Assembly: GCF_002008165.1 (NCBI RefSeq)
Contig: NZ_MRDM01000029.1
Span: 186,001-250,000 of the forward strand
DNA from: Rhizobium laguerreae
GTDB lineage: Bacteria > Pseudomonadota > Alphaproteobacteria > Rhizobiales > Rhizobiaceae
DNA length: 64,000 nucleotides
Direction of reading: 5' to 3'
This document shows positions 1 to 8,160 of this stretch, piece after piece; position 1 is the stretch's first letter; every line of letters starts with the position of its first letter. Below the pieces are notes generated by a model. The model was given only the letters and a program-made list of their open reading frames with translations, ran no database searches and was not told the origin of the DNA. Position numbers and translations under genes: made by a program.

Positions 1-1746
1 GGTATCCGGATCGATGCCGATCACCTCCGATATTTCGGTGACGGCGCGCCGCCCGTTCGCCAAGCGGTTCAACTGCACGACGAGCTCGACGGCGGCAACG
101 ATCTGCTGGCGGATCGCCATGACAGGCAGCGAGCTCTGCCCCTGCAGCACCATCACCTCAAGGCGGGTCATCATGTCCTGCGGCGTGTTGGCATGCGCCG
201 TCGTCATCGAGCCGGCATGGCCGGTGTTCATCGCCTGCAGCATGTCGATCGCTTCGGCGCCGCGGCACTCGCCGACGATGATGCGGTCGGGACGCATGCG
301 CAGCGCGTTGCGCACAAGGTCGCGGATGGTGACGCTGGTCTCGGACTCCGCCGTCTTCGGCCGCGATTGCAGGTAGACGACATGAATGCCGTCGAGCTGC
401 AGTTCCGACGTGTCCTCGACGGCAACGACGCGCTCACCAACCGGGATGAATTGCGACAGGCTGTTCAGGAGCGTCGTCTTTCCGGAGCCCGTCCCGCCTG
501 AGACAACGATGTTCTTGCGCGAGCGGACGGCCGCCTCGAGGAAGGCGCGCATCGGCTCGCTCAGCGCACCGGCGGTCACTAGCTTGCTGATGTCGAGCCG
601 CGACTTGCCGCCGAACTTGCGGATGGTCAGGCAGGCGCCCTTGACTGCCAGCGGCGGAATGACGGCGTTGACACGCGAACCATCCGGCATGCGGAAGTCG
701 GCCATCGCCTCGCTCTCGTTGATCGAGCGGTTGGAATCGACGGCGATGCGCTCGATCACCTTCATCAGCTGCCGCTCGTTGGCGAAGGCGAAGGGATAAC
801 GCTCCAGCAGACCGAATTTTTCGACATAGATCTCGTCGTAGCGCGTCACCATGATTTCCGAGATGACGTCGAGATCCATCAGCTCGGAGATCGTCCCCCA
901 GCGATACATCAGCTCCTCGATGCTGGAGCGCAGGTGCATATGGGCGATTTCATAGCGGTCGCCGGCGTTGAAAAGGGCTTGCCGGGACTGGAAGGCGGCG
1001 CTGAACCGGGTATCGAGCTGGGCGAAGTCGGAGCGGGTGGATTCGAAGTTCAGCTTGAGCTGCAAGGCCGATATCAGCGCCTTGCCGACGTCGAACAAGC
1101 GGCGATTGTCCTGCTCCTCGCGCGACAGGCTTGCGGCATTCGACGAGGCGTCGCGCCGCCCCGTGCGGGCAATGCGTTTGGCCAGCCACCGATAGACGGC
1201 GTTCTTGATGACGAGGATGACGAGATCCTGCGGTGCAGCGTCGAGCGCCTCCTTGATGAACATGTCGAGGCGCTCGCGGATTCGGTTTCGCGTGTCCTCG
1301 CGGCCGAAATCGGCGGATTTCACCAGCCGGTCATATTGCGTGTCCTTCAGCAGGCGCTCGTGGATTTCCATCTGCAGCGCGAGCACGCGTTCCTGATCGG
1401 GAAACTGCGTGACCGCTTCGGCGGCCGCGGCCGGCTCGACGAGCTCGATCGTGACGTTCGGCACCCAGATCGACATGCCGGCCGAGACCGCAACCGGCGT
1501 GCCGGCCCGAAGCGGCTGATCGTCGACGCGCGTCGGGTTGCGGCCATGATGCTGCACCGACCAGCCCTGGCCCGACTTCCGCAGCACGAATTGCGGTGAA
1601 GAGACGTGGCTGCCGCGCAGGCGCACGACGCCCGCGCCGGCAGGCAGCGTCAGCGTGCTGCTTTCGCCGACGAAATAGGTCTCGTTCGCCGAGAGCGGGA
1701 TCACCTCCCGACCGCTGCCGTCCTCATAGGAAATCTTCAACAGCAT
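1..1746 (-). CDS. cpaF: CpaF/TadA-type secretion ATPase with FHA-like N-terminus (C-terminus cut by window edge)
   Basis: Cytoplasmic hexameric ATPase that would power Tad/Flp pilus assembly. About 582 residues are visible. Residues 20-105 look like a forkhead-associated (FHA) beta-sandwich, with GSHVSSP near 45-51 and GRNPTRVDD near 68-76. The type II/IV secretion ATPase follows, with Walker A GGTGSGKTT and the RMRPDRIIVGECRGAEA box, plus the HANTPQDMMTRLE segment. The ATG at 1746 follows a G-rich stretch (GGGGGAATGAGCC) and lies 20 bp after cpaB, so it is the promoter-distal visible gene of the Tad operon. The fusion of an FHA-like domain to CpaF is unusual and suggests phosphothreonine-dependent control; the FHA call rests on a few motif residues only. 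The stop codon lies left of the window. Confidence 0.88.
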   Translation of the reverse strand, partial: MLLKISYEDGSGREVIPLSANETYFVGESSTLTLPAGAGVVRLRGSHVSSPQFVLRKSGQGWSVQHHGRNPTRVDDQPLRAGTPVAVSAGMSIWVPNVTIELVEPAAAAEAVTQFPDQERVLALQMEIHERLLKDTQYDRLVKSADFGREDTRNRIRERLDMFIKEALDAAPQDLVILVIKNAVYRWLAKRIARTGRRDASSNAASLSREEQDNRRLFDVGKALISALQLKLNFESTRSDFAQLDTRFSAAFQSRQALFNAGDRYEIAHMHLRSSIEELMYRWGTISELMDLDVISEIMVTRYDEIYVEKFGLLERYPFAFANERQLMKVIERIAVDSNRSINESEAMADFRMPDGSRVNAVIPPLAVKGACLTIRKFGGKSRLDISKLVTAGALSEPMRAFLEAAVRSRKNIVVSGGTGSGKTTLLNSLSQFIPVGERVVAVEDTSELQLDGIHVVYLQSRPKTAESETSVTIRDLVRNALRMRPDRIIVGECRGAEAIDMLQAMNTGHAGSMTTAHANTPQDMMTRLEVMVLQGQSSLPVMAIRQQIVAAVELVVQLNRLANGRRAVTEISEVIGIDPDT

Positions 1747-1766
1747 GGCTCATTCCCCCGCGGCGG

Positions 1767-2723
1767 TCACATGCGCGTCCAGTTGATGCTCGGCAGGTCC
1801 TCGACGGTATTGTCGGCCGGATTGCGCAGCACGAGGTTCAGGCTGCCGTTCGACTGGCCCATGGCAAAAATCAGCATTTCAGCTTCCGACGGCGTCACTT
1901 CGACGGTCACATTGTTGTAGGTGCTGTTGGCCTTGGTGACCGCACCCTCCGCCGTCGTCGCCGCGCCGACGGCCAGAACCTTGACATTCTGCAGGAAGGT
2001 GCGGGTGACGACGCGGGTGCGCGAGCTTATGCCGAGTTTATAATCCTGCGCCTGTTTGCGGTAGGCGTTGACGTCGTTCTCGTCTGCGCCGGGATATTGG
2101 GTGAGGTAGTTCTTCAGCATCTGCTCGACGGGCGACTGCGGCTGGGCTGGAGCCTGCGGCTGTCCTGCTGTGGCCGGCGCCTGACCAGGGACGGCAGGCT
2201 GGCCTGGCACGGCAGCGGGCTGGCCAGGGGCCCCCGGTTGGGCCGCTGCGGCCGGCGCCACGGGCTCGACCGGTTCGTCGACCGTGCCGATGATATCGAC
2301 ATAGCTGCCTGGCTCGACGAAATGGCCGACGGCCGCGGCTGCGTTGACGGGAAGGGTCAGCGCCCGCTTACCCGGCGCGATCATCGTCGTAAGGCGTCCG
2401 CCGTCGGTATCGTCGAAATACTGGAAGAGCAGCACGGAGCCGGCCGGAATATCGGCGGCAGCCGTCCTGTCCTTCAGCCATTCCTGATAGGCGCTGGCGG
2501 CAGGCACCGCGAGTTTGGCGAGCGCCCCGAAGCTTTCCGGCAGCATCACCGGCTCGGCAAGCATGTCGGGCGTGATCGCCTGTCCTCGCGTGACCTTCCT
2601 GTCGGGCTGGAGCCGCATGAAGGCATAGGCCGTCTGCTCGTTCTTGACGCTCTCGGTCCAGAAGTAGAGCAGAACGCCGGTGATTAGCCCGACGATGACA
2701 GCCGCGATGAGCTTCCAATTCAT
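1767..2723 (-). CDS. cpaB: Flp pilus assembly protein CpaB/RcpC
   Basis: A 318-residue inner-membrane-anchored periplasmic protein that helps the Tad secretin channel assemble. It has an N-terminal membrane anchor (about residues 5-22), a SAF-type segment (KVTRGQAITPDMLAEP) and the RcpC/CpaB core GKRALTLPVNAAAAVGHFVEPGSYVDIIG, read in two parts at about 120-150. A long Pro/Ala/Gln-rich linker (about 155-205) splits the core. The start ATG at 2723 overlaps the upstream stop (2720) in an ATGA arrangement, so translation is probably coupled. Length and order (cpaB directly before cpaF) fit the family; the low-complexity linker is longer than I would expect. Confidence 0.88.
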   Translation of the reverse strand: MNWKLIAAVIVGLITGVLLYFWTESVKNEQTAYAFMRLQPDRKVTRGQAITPDMLAEPVMLPESFGALAKLAVPAASAYQEWLKDRTAAADIPAGSVLLFQYFDDTDGGRLTTMIAPGKRALTLPVNAAAAVGHFVEPGSYVDIIGTVDEPVEPVAPAAAAQPGAPGQPAAVPGQPAVPGQAPATAGQPQAPAQPQSPVEQMLKNYLTQYPGADENDVNAYRKQAQDYKLGISSRTRVVTRTFLQNVKVLAVGAATTAEGAVTKANSTYNNVTVEVTPSEAEMLIFAMGQSNGSLNLVLRNPADNTVEDLPSINWTRM

Positions 2724-3646
2724 GGTGTTATTCCCCCTACGAAGGGTTGCCTGATTTGAATGACCTCGACGGTTCGGCCGTCGGTTTTGCTGCGAGTGTA
2801 AAGAACATTGGCCTCGACGCTGCCGCGCCGGCCATAAAGCGCGGTGACCCCGCCGCGCTGCGCTGGCGGCGTCTCGATGGTGAAGCCGTCGCGGGCAAGC
2901 AGATCGGCGCGCTGATCGGACCAGCGCACGGCCGACAGCGTACCTTTCGACACGACCGTGCGTGACGTGTGGCCCTTGTCGCGATCGCCGATATCGCTCA
3001 GCACCTCGACACCGGCCGGCGGACGCAGCGACTGCGGCAGCTTGGTGACATCGGCAGGTGCTGCAAAGGCCGGCAGCGTCGAGGCAACATCGTCGAAGCG
3101 GCTCATCAGCACCTCGGTCATCGGCGCATCGGCCGGCCTGCGGATCATGATCGTGACGCCCGGGATGGGCGCTCTCGCCGAAGAATTTGAAGGGTCCTGC
3201 CGTCTGAGATAATCGAGGGCAGCCTCGCCGTCGCCGTCGAAGAATCGCACCACCACGGCGAGATCGTCGCGGATGCGGCTCGTCTTCGGGACGATCAGCA
3301 TGTTGGCGGCAATGACGGCGGTCAGTTCTTCCTTGTCGTTGCTTTTCGGCAGGGCGGGCCTTGTATTGACGGCCAGTACCCGCAGCCACTCGTCGGTGAT
3401 ATCGGAAATGCTGCGATCGCTCTGATAGGGCGTGAATTCAAGCGGTTGGCCGTTGATGACGAGATCGCGCGGCGCCCGCTCCGGCGCGCCGAGGATGCCG
3501 GCCAGCATCGAATTCAGCGTCACCCTCAAATCCTTATAGATCTCGGCGCGAACAGGTGTCGCCATGGCGGCGGCAAGCCCGATGACAAGCACCAAACCGG
3601 TGTGATAGCCGGCGAGACGAAAGGAGATGCGCGAGCCCTGTCTCAT
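2720..3646 (-). CDS. secreted protein of unknown function in the Tad operon
   Basis: A 308-residue protein with a clear signal peptide: positively charged start, hydrophobic segment (LVLVIGLAAAMA) and a likely cut after PVRA near residue 34. The rest is soluble, mixed alpha/beta, with no transmembrane segment or motif I recognise. Its start (3646) follows the upstream TadE-like stop by one base and its end overlaps cpaB, so it is embedded in the operon. By position it could be a periplasmic or outer-membrane partner of the secretin (a CpaD/RcpB-like role), but sequence alone does not show this. Confidence 0.75.
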   Translation of the reverse strand: MRQGSRISFRLAGYHTGLVLVIGLAAAMATPVRAEIYKDLRVTLNSMLAGILGAPERAPRDLVINGQPLEFTPYQSDRSISDITDEWLRVLAVNTRPALPKSNDKEELTAVIAANMLIVPKTSRIRDDLAVVVRFFDGDGEAALDYLRRQDPSNSSARAPIPGVTIMIRRPADAPMTEVLMSRFDDVASTLPAFAAPADVTKLPQSLRPPAGVEVLSDIGDRDKGHTSRTVVSKGTLSAVRWSDQRADLLARDGFTIETPPAQRGGVTALYGRRGSVEANVLYTRSKTDGRTVEVIQIRQPFVGGITP

Positions 3647-3647
3647 C

Positions 3648-4328
3648 TTATTTCGCTCCCGGAAAGACGCCGTCGAACAGATCGCCGGAATCGTCGGCCA
3701 CGCCACGGATTTCCCGGCGCAGGGTCGGATCGTAGCCTCGGCGCGTGGTATCGTTGTTGTGGGAGGCAAACAGTGTCGAGTCATCCACCGTGAACGCGTC
3801 CTTCCAGCGAAGGCTCCTGATCGTATCGAGATCGTCGGAATCCCTGAACTTGTAGACCCGGTCGGCCGTCGCGGTGACGAGCTGCGGCTTCTCATTGGCG
3901 AGGTCGCCGACCATGTCGCCGAAATCGCGGCCGTCGCTCTTCCAGGTCTTCTGTACGTCGTCCCAGACAAAGGTGCGCTGCGGGTCGCCGCCGCCTTCAT
4001 GCGATGGTGTGCGTGAGCAGCTCATGGCGTCGCGTCCGGGCAGTGCCGGCAAGGCCGGTATCGGGAAGACGTTCGAGAAATCCGACGTACAGGACAGGCC
4101 GTTCGCCTCGGCGAAGGCGGCGTTGCGCATTGCAACCATGGTTCCGACCTTCTTGGTGGAAATCTTGTTCGCATGAATGACGAAAATCACGATCAGCAAG
4201 ATAACAGGCGCGGCGAGCACGAATTCGATCGAGGCGAGACCGCGCCTGTCGCGGTGCAGCCGCATCAGCAGCCCGCGGCCCGGAGGACCATCCATAGGCT
4301 CAGTGTGTGTTGATGGCAGCCCAGGCAT
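3648..4328 (-). CDS. TadE-like pseudopilin
   Basis: A 226-residue protein with a prepilin-type leader: RRG followed by LASIEF, where the Glu at +5 after the glycine is the conserved processing/assembly residue, then a hydrophobic helix (VLAAPVILLIVIFVIH). The remainder is periplasmic. I chose the ATG at 4328 because a strong ribosome site (GGGAGGAACC) sits just before it; this makes it overlap the end of the TadG-like gene by 29 bp. A second ATG at 4295 has a poor site. It is expected to be cut by the prepilin peptidase encoded in the same operon and to act as a minor pilin or assembly factor. Confidence 0.8.
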   Translation of the reverse strand: MPGLPSTHTEPMDGPPGRGLLMRLHRDRRGLASIEFVLAAPVILLIVIFVIHANKISTKKVGTMVAMRNAAFAEANGLSCTSDFSNVFPIPALPALPGRDAMSCSRTPSHEGGGDPQRTFVWDDVQKTWKSDGRDFGDMVGDLANEKPQLVTATADRVYKFRDSDDLDTIRSLRWKDAFTVDDSTLFASHNNDTTRRGYDPTLRREIRGVADDSGDLFDGVFPGAK

Positions 4329-5940
4329 TGGTTCCTCCCTGATCGAAGACGCGGGTCAGGCCGGTAAAACTATCGGCCGCCGGGCTCTGCTTGATGGTGT
4401 TGGAAACTTGGCCGATATCGTCGGCGAGTGTCGCGGGGGCAAGCGATGCCAGCCAGTCCTGGGTGTAGAGGTCGAAGGCCGTGTAGTTGTGGACCCAGCT
4501 CTGCGCCAAGGCGTAGGCGGACGGTGTCTTGTCCTTGAAGATGCGGATCTGCAGCCTGGCGCGCGGGGCGCGGGAAACGATGGCTAGCGTCTGGTAGTCG
4601 TCGAGCTGCTCGCCGCCGAAGGGCGTGAAGTTAAACGGTATGCGTCCTTTCAGCCAGTAAGGCTTCGGGAAGGAGATGACAGGCAGGGGAGCACCCGCCA
4701 CGGAAATCGCGCCACCGGCTGGGCCGCAGACCTGATTCCAGATCATGTCGAACTTGCGGGTGAAATCGTTCTCGTCTTTTGTCTGCTTGTCGGAATAGCG
4801 CGGCGGTACGTCGATCGGCAGCTGGAAGGGGTTCACGATGCCGAACTCGATGCCGAAGAGTTCCTCGGCGATATAGAAGCTGCCATCGAGCAGCAATTCC
4901 TGCCACCAGCTGAGATCGCCAAATTGCTCGATGATTGCCTTGAACGGGACCTTGCTCAGATAGGCCGGGCCGAAGGCTTCATAAAAGATGTAGAAGTCCA
5001 CTAAAGCATCGTCGATGCCGCTCTCGTGATTGACCCAGTCGCGGATATGGCTGCCGTCGACGCCGCCCGCGGTCAACGGGCCCTTGCCATTGGGGAAGCC
5101 ACGTTTGGCAAACTCGCCGCGCATGAGGAGCGGATCCTGCCCTTGCGTGCCCTTGCTCATCGCCAGGCACATTTCAGCATAGGCCGCAGCGGGATTGATG
5201 CCGTCGCGATCGACCGGCAGGTTGCCGCCGGCGCCCTCTCCGGCGTCGTTGCAGGATTCGCACGGCGGGTGGAAGACGACATGATCCGACTTGTTCAGGC
5301 GCACCAGATGCAGGGCTTCGTTGCCCACGCGCTGAGGAAAGCTCTCGACGAGGTAGTCGTTGAGGTCGTTCATGGCGTCGATAATGTCGCTGGACTTTTC
5401 GATAAGGCCCCATGGATCATAATCGAGCTGTGCTTTTACCGTATATGCAAGCGCCTTGGTGGCTCCTATCGCGCGGACCCCCTGGAATGCCAGGCAAGCA
5501 CCGTAGATGATGCCACCGACGATCGGGACCTTTTGCCAGCCCGGGCAATAGGGCATCGGAGGCATCGGCGGCAAAAGGGATGCCGGCCCGAAGCCTTCAG
5601 TAAAAGAATATTGGGCGAGTTTTGCCAGAATGGCGGTAGAGCGCAGGGCAAGCTCCGCCGTCGTCAGCTGGAAGGCGACTGACGTCGCCATGACGACGGT
5701 TGCCTGCGAGGAGGCGACGTTGTTCATCGCCATAATGTTGAGATAGCGGGCTTCCCAGTCGGCGTGGACGAGAGCAGCAGCGTCGGCTGTGTCTTGCGTG
5801 CGCTGCTTGTCGTAGATCATCTGTCCCGTATTCAGGATCCAGACGATCATCAGGGCGAGCGCGATCGTCATGTAGAGAATGATCGGTGACAGGAAGCCGC
5901 GTTCGTCGCGGTGCAGGCGCTTGATGAGGGTCAGTGTCAT
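4300..5940 (-). CDS. TadG-like pilus assembly protein
   Basis: A 546-residue protein with an N-terminal basic stretch ending in DERG, one membrane helix at about residues 18-37 (ILYMTIALALMIVWIL) and the TadG-typical segment just after it (DKQRTQDTADAAALVHADWEARYLN). The long remainder is periplasmic. No von Willebrand A domain was recognised, so it is a TadG-like protein without a visible VWA. The start (5940) overlaps the upstream TadE-like stop (5937), and its 3' end carries the ribosome site for the next gene, so four genes here are translationally linked. Confidence 0.78.
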   Translation of the reverse strand: MTLTLIKRLHRDERGFLSPIILYMTIALALMIVWILNTGQMIYDKQRTQDTADAAALVHADWEARYLNIMAMNNVASSQATVVMATSVAFQLTTAELALRSTAILAKLAQYSFTEGFGPASLLPPMPPMPYCPGWQKVPIVGGIIYGACLAFQGVRAIGATKALAYTVKAQLDYDPWGLIEKSSDIIDAMNDLNDYLVESFPQRVGNEALHLVRLNKSDHVVFHPPCESCNDAGEGAGGNLPVDRDGINPAAAYAEMCLAMSKGTQGQDPLLMRGEFAKRGFPNGKGPLTAGGVDGSHIRDWVNHESGIDDALVDFYIFYEAFGPAYLSKVPFKAIIEQFGDLSWWQELLLDGSFYIAEELFGIEFGIVNPFQLPIDVPPRYSDKQTKDENDFTRKFDMIWNQVCGPAGGAISVAGAPLPVISFPKPYWLKGRIPFNFTPFGGEQLDDYQTLAIVSRAPRARLQIRIFKDKTPSAYALAQSWVHNYTAFDLYTQDWLASLAPATLADDIGQVSNTIKQSPAADSFTGLTRVFDQGGTNAWAAINTH

Positions 5941-6734
5941 AGCAGGTTCACCTCCGCCGTAGAGATCGTGTAGTAGCGGCCGTCCTTCCTCTGGCCGCGG
6001 GCAAAGACCCAGCCGGCATATTCGAGCAGCAGGAAGCGCGCTTCCACCTTGGCGGTGACCGGCACATGCGGCGAGCGGTTGATGGCGGCATAGATCGCCA
6101 TCGGCGCGCGGTCGACGGTCACGGTGACGTTCTGCGGGTCGAACATATAACGGGCCTGGTTGCGCATCGCGCGCCAGTTCTTCGACAGGCCCGAGGCATC
6201 GGCAAGGCTTTTCAGCGCATCTTCCGGCGGCTGGCAGGCACCGACGCATTTCAGCTGGTCGTAGGGTGCGGCCGGGATCAGCGCCAGGCGGGCGGCAAGA
6301 TCGGCCTTGCCGGCGGCAGCATCGTCGTCGCACGTCCTGGCGTCGATCAAGCTCCGGATGGTGATCGGCAGGGCCGGACAGAAATAGACACGGGCGCTGC
6401 GCGCCGCCGCATAGGCGGCATAGTGGGTGAAGAGGTGGTTCTTGGCCAGGATGGTGAACTGGAAGACCACGAACATGAAGAAGACGAAGACGGGTGTCAC
6501 GAGAACGAAATCCATCATCGTCGTGCTGCCGGAGATGTCGCCGTGCAGCTCCGATATCCGGCGCCGGCGGGCGGAAAGCCGCGGCAGCAGCAGCAGCGAG
6601 GCAAGCAGCATCATGGCGATCGCAAAGGTACCGAGGAGCGCGCCGTGATCCTGAGGGACCCAGAAGGTCCGCGAGTGCAGGATCGAACTCCAGAAGGCAC
6701 CGTCGAAGATGGGGCGTTCGAGTTCAGCGCGCAT
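5937..6734 (-). CDS. TadE/TadG family membrane protein with extra N-terminal helix
   Basis: A 265-residue protein with two hydrophobic stretches: one at about residues 30-48 (LGTFAIAMMLLASLLLLP), and a TadE-like pilin helix at about 75-95 (TMMDFVLVTPVFVFFMFVVFQF) preceded by GDISGS. The extra N-terminal helix is not typical of short TadE proteins. The start at 6734 has a ribosome site GAGGTAAC. It ends overlapping the TadG-like gene. The periplasmic part carries paired cysteines (for example CVGAC near residue 170). It probably contributes to Flp pilus assembly. Confidence 0.75.
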   Translation of the reverse strand: MRAELERPIFDGAFWSSILHSRTFWVPQDHGALLGTFAIAMMLLASLLLLPRLSARRRRISELHGDISGSTTMMDFVLVTPVFVFFMFVVFQFTILAKNHLFTHYAAYAAARSARVYFCPALPITIRSLIDARTCDDDAAAGKADLAARLALIPAAPYDQLKCVGACQPPEDALKSLADASGLSKNWRAMRNQARYMFDPQNVTVTVDRAPMAIYAAINRSPHVPVTAKVEARFLLLEYAGWVFARGQRKDGRYYTISTAEVNLL

Positions 6735-6739
6735 TGCCG

Positions 6740-7303
6740 TTACCTCACGAGTGAAAGAGGGGTGAAATCGGGCATGAAAAGGCACCAGAGAAGTCCGAGA
6801 GCAGCGGCAACGCCGAAGCGGACCGTGTGTTGGGTTTCGCGCGGCTTCAGCACCGAAGCGGCATCGCGGAAACCGGCAGGCAGGAGAAGCGCAAACAGCC
6901 CGACCGTTCGGGCCAGCACGCTCCACTGAACGCGCCGCGCCATGGAGAAAACGGCGATCACGCCACCGGCCATCAGCGAGGCAAGTGTGACGTCGATGGC
7001 GGGCCAGAGGCCGAGAATGGCGCCGAGCGCCGCCATCAGCTTGACGTCGCCGCCGCCGCAGCTTCCGGCTGCGAAGGCGATGATGAAGATCAGGCCGGCT
7101 GCAAGGAGGCCTGCGAAGGCAAGCCCTATTCCTGCGAGACCGCCGCCGATTGCCGCCAACATGAACCCGCCAAGCAGGCAGGGGTAGGTGACGGCGTTCG
7201 GGATATGACCGTGGCGATGGTCGAGCACCGCCGCGGTCATGGTGCAGGCGACGGCAAGAGCCGCCGCCGCAGGCATCAGGGTCAGATCATAGGTCGTATC
7301 CAT
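6740..7303 (-). CDS. cpaA: prepilin peptidase (CpaA/TadV, A24 family)
   Basis: A 187-residue polytopic membrane aspartic protease that would process the Flp-type leader peptides of the neighbouring pilins. It lacks the methyltransferase domain, as CpaA/TadV proteins do. Visible hallmarks are LDHRHGHIPNAVTYP near the first helix (the first catalytic Asp region) and AAGSCGGGDVKLMAALGAILG, the GGGD motif with the second catalytic Asp. Start ATG at 7303 follows flp by 13 bp. Its place between the pilin and the TadE/G-like genes is standard for Tad loci. Confidence 0.92.
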   Translation of the reverse strand: MDTTYDLTLMPAAAALAVACTMTAAVLDHRHGHIPNAVTYPCLLGGFMLAAIGGGLAGIGLAFAGLLAAGLIFIIAFAAGSCGGGDVKLMAALGAILGLWPAIDVTLASLMAGGVIAVFSMARRVQWSVLARTVGLFALLLPAGFRDAASVLKPRETQHTVRFGVAAALGLLWCLFMPDFTPLSLVR

Positions 7304-7316
7304 GATCCCGATCCGC

Positions 7317-7520
7317 TTATTGACCCGGCTCAGGAATTCTCTCGGCATCCGAGAGCGCCGTGTTCTTTTCGTTGAACCATTCGCCGATCTGTTTGCCGAA
7401 GGCGAGCAGGATCAGCATCAGCGGAATGACGATCAGGGCGACCGCCAGGACGATCTGGGCCATGTCGCCGCGTTCGTCCTTGTGAAGTGCAATTGCGAGA
7501 GTCTTGAGTTTACCAAACAT
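7317..7520 (-). CDS. Flp-family pilin-like protein
   Basis: A 67-residue protein, first gene of the minus-strand operon, with a strong ribosome site (GAGGAG) before the ATG at 7520. It has the Flp layout: short basic leader ending KDERG, then one hydrophobic helix (IVLAVALIVIPLMLILLAF) and a short polar tail. The residue five positions after the leader glycine is not Glu (the run is G-DMAQI), and no Glu-Tyr pair follows, so it departs from the classic Flp motif. It could be a divergent major pilin or a small assembly protein. Confidence 0.75.
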   Translation of the reverse strand: MFGKLKTLAIALHKDERGDMAQIVLAVALIVIPLMLILLAFGKQIGEWFNEKNTALSDAERIPEPGQ

Positions 7521-8028
7521 GTGATTACTCCTCATTCTCAGGTTTGTTTCGGTTCGAAGCCGTGGTGAAGATGAACCAAGCATACGCCATCGATCCGAAC
7601 GAGCATGTTGCTCGATCCAATGATTTTTTCTGCTTCAGCTTATCTTCCCCGGCGGCCAACGTTTGTTGAGCAACACCATTAAGACCCAAGAGTGCGCCCA
7701 AGGCCAGCCCTCCGTCAAGCAAACGAAACGAAGGGTTCCAATTGTCTTGGAGGCATCGCCGGAAAAATCGCAGTTGACGACGGATTCTCTTAACTAAGCT
7801 TTTGAACAGGCTGCAGTTTTACATGCGAAGAGGAAGTTTTTGATGGTTCTTCGCGGCTTCGTCTACTGCTCCATAATTGGTCAATTCTTTCAAAGCGATA
7901 GAAGAAACGGCGTACTGCGATCAGAATCACTGCCTGCGCGACGCCCGACCATGGTGTTGTTTGATGATCTGGATTAAGCTTTCCCAAAATGGTGGGTACC
8001 GCCCGCCAGTCGATCCGGAGAGAAAACG
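7521..8028 (+). promoter_or_regulatory. divergent intergenic region between the Tad operon and the second cpaF unit
   Basis: About 500 bp with no gene I can support. It must hold the promoters of the minus-strand Tad operon and of the plus-strand small-protein/ATPase pair. It is more AT-rich than its surroundings (notably 7600-7680 and 7790-7990). No palindromic operator stood out. Confidence 0.5.
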
Positions 8029-8160
8029 ATGGAAACGATGAGCAGCATCTTAATACTTGCATTGGTCCTCATTCCATTGATGATGTTCTTTCCCACCGCG
8101 GTTCAGATGATGGCGACACTGTTCGGCATGAGCACGGTCCTGGTCGGGATGCCGCTCTGA
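8029..8160 (+). CDS. 43-residue hydrophobic protein coupled to the second CpaF
   Basis: This ATG (8029) has a ribosome site GGAGAGAAAAC just upstream and the frame ends TGA at 8158-8160. The product is one long hydrophobic segment (SSILILALVLIPLMMFF, then VQMMATLFGMSTVLVGM), probably one or two membrane helices. The stop overlaps the ATG of the downstream ATPase (ATGA), so the two are almost certainly translated together. It has no Flp leader motif. It may be a small inner-membrane partner of the ATPase. I recognise no family. Confidence 0.7.
   Translation: METMSSILILALVLIPLMMFFPTAVQMMATLFGMSTVLVGMPL

Noticed and set aside
7525..7722. 65-codon minus-strand frame just upstream of the Flp-like gene
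   Set aside because: It begins with TTG, has no ribosome site, and its composition is not typical of a GC-rich coding gene; I treat it as leader sequence of the Tad operon.
7790..8062. 90-codon minus-strand frame in the divergent spacer
   Set aside because: No ribosome site, irregular composition, and it overlaps the better supported 43-residue plus-strand gene.
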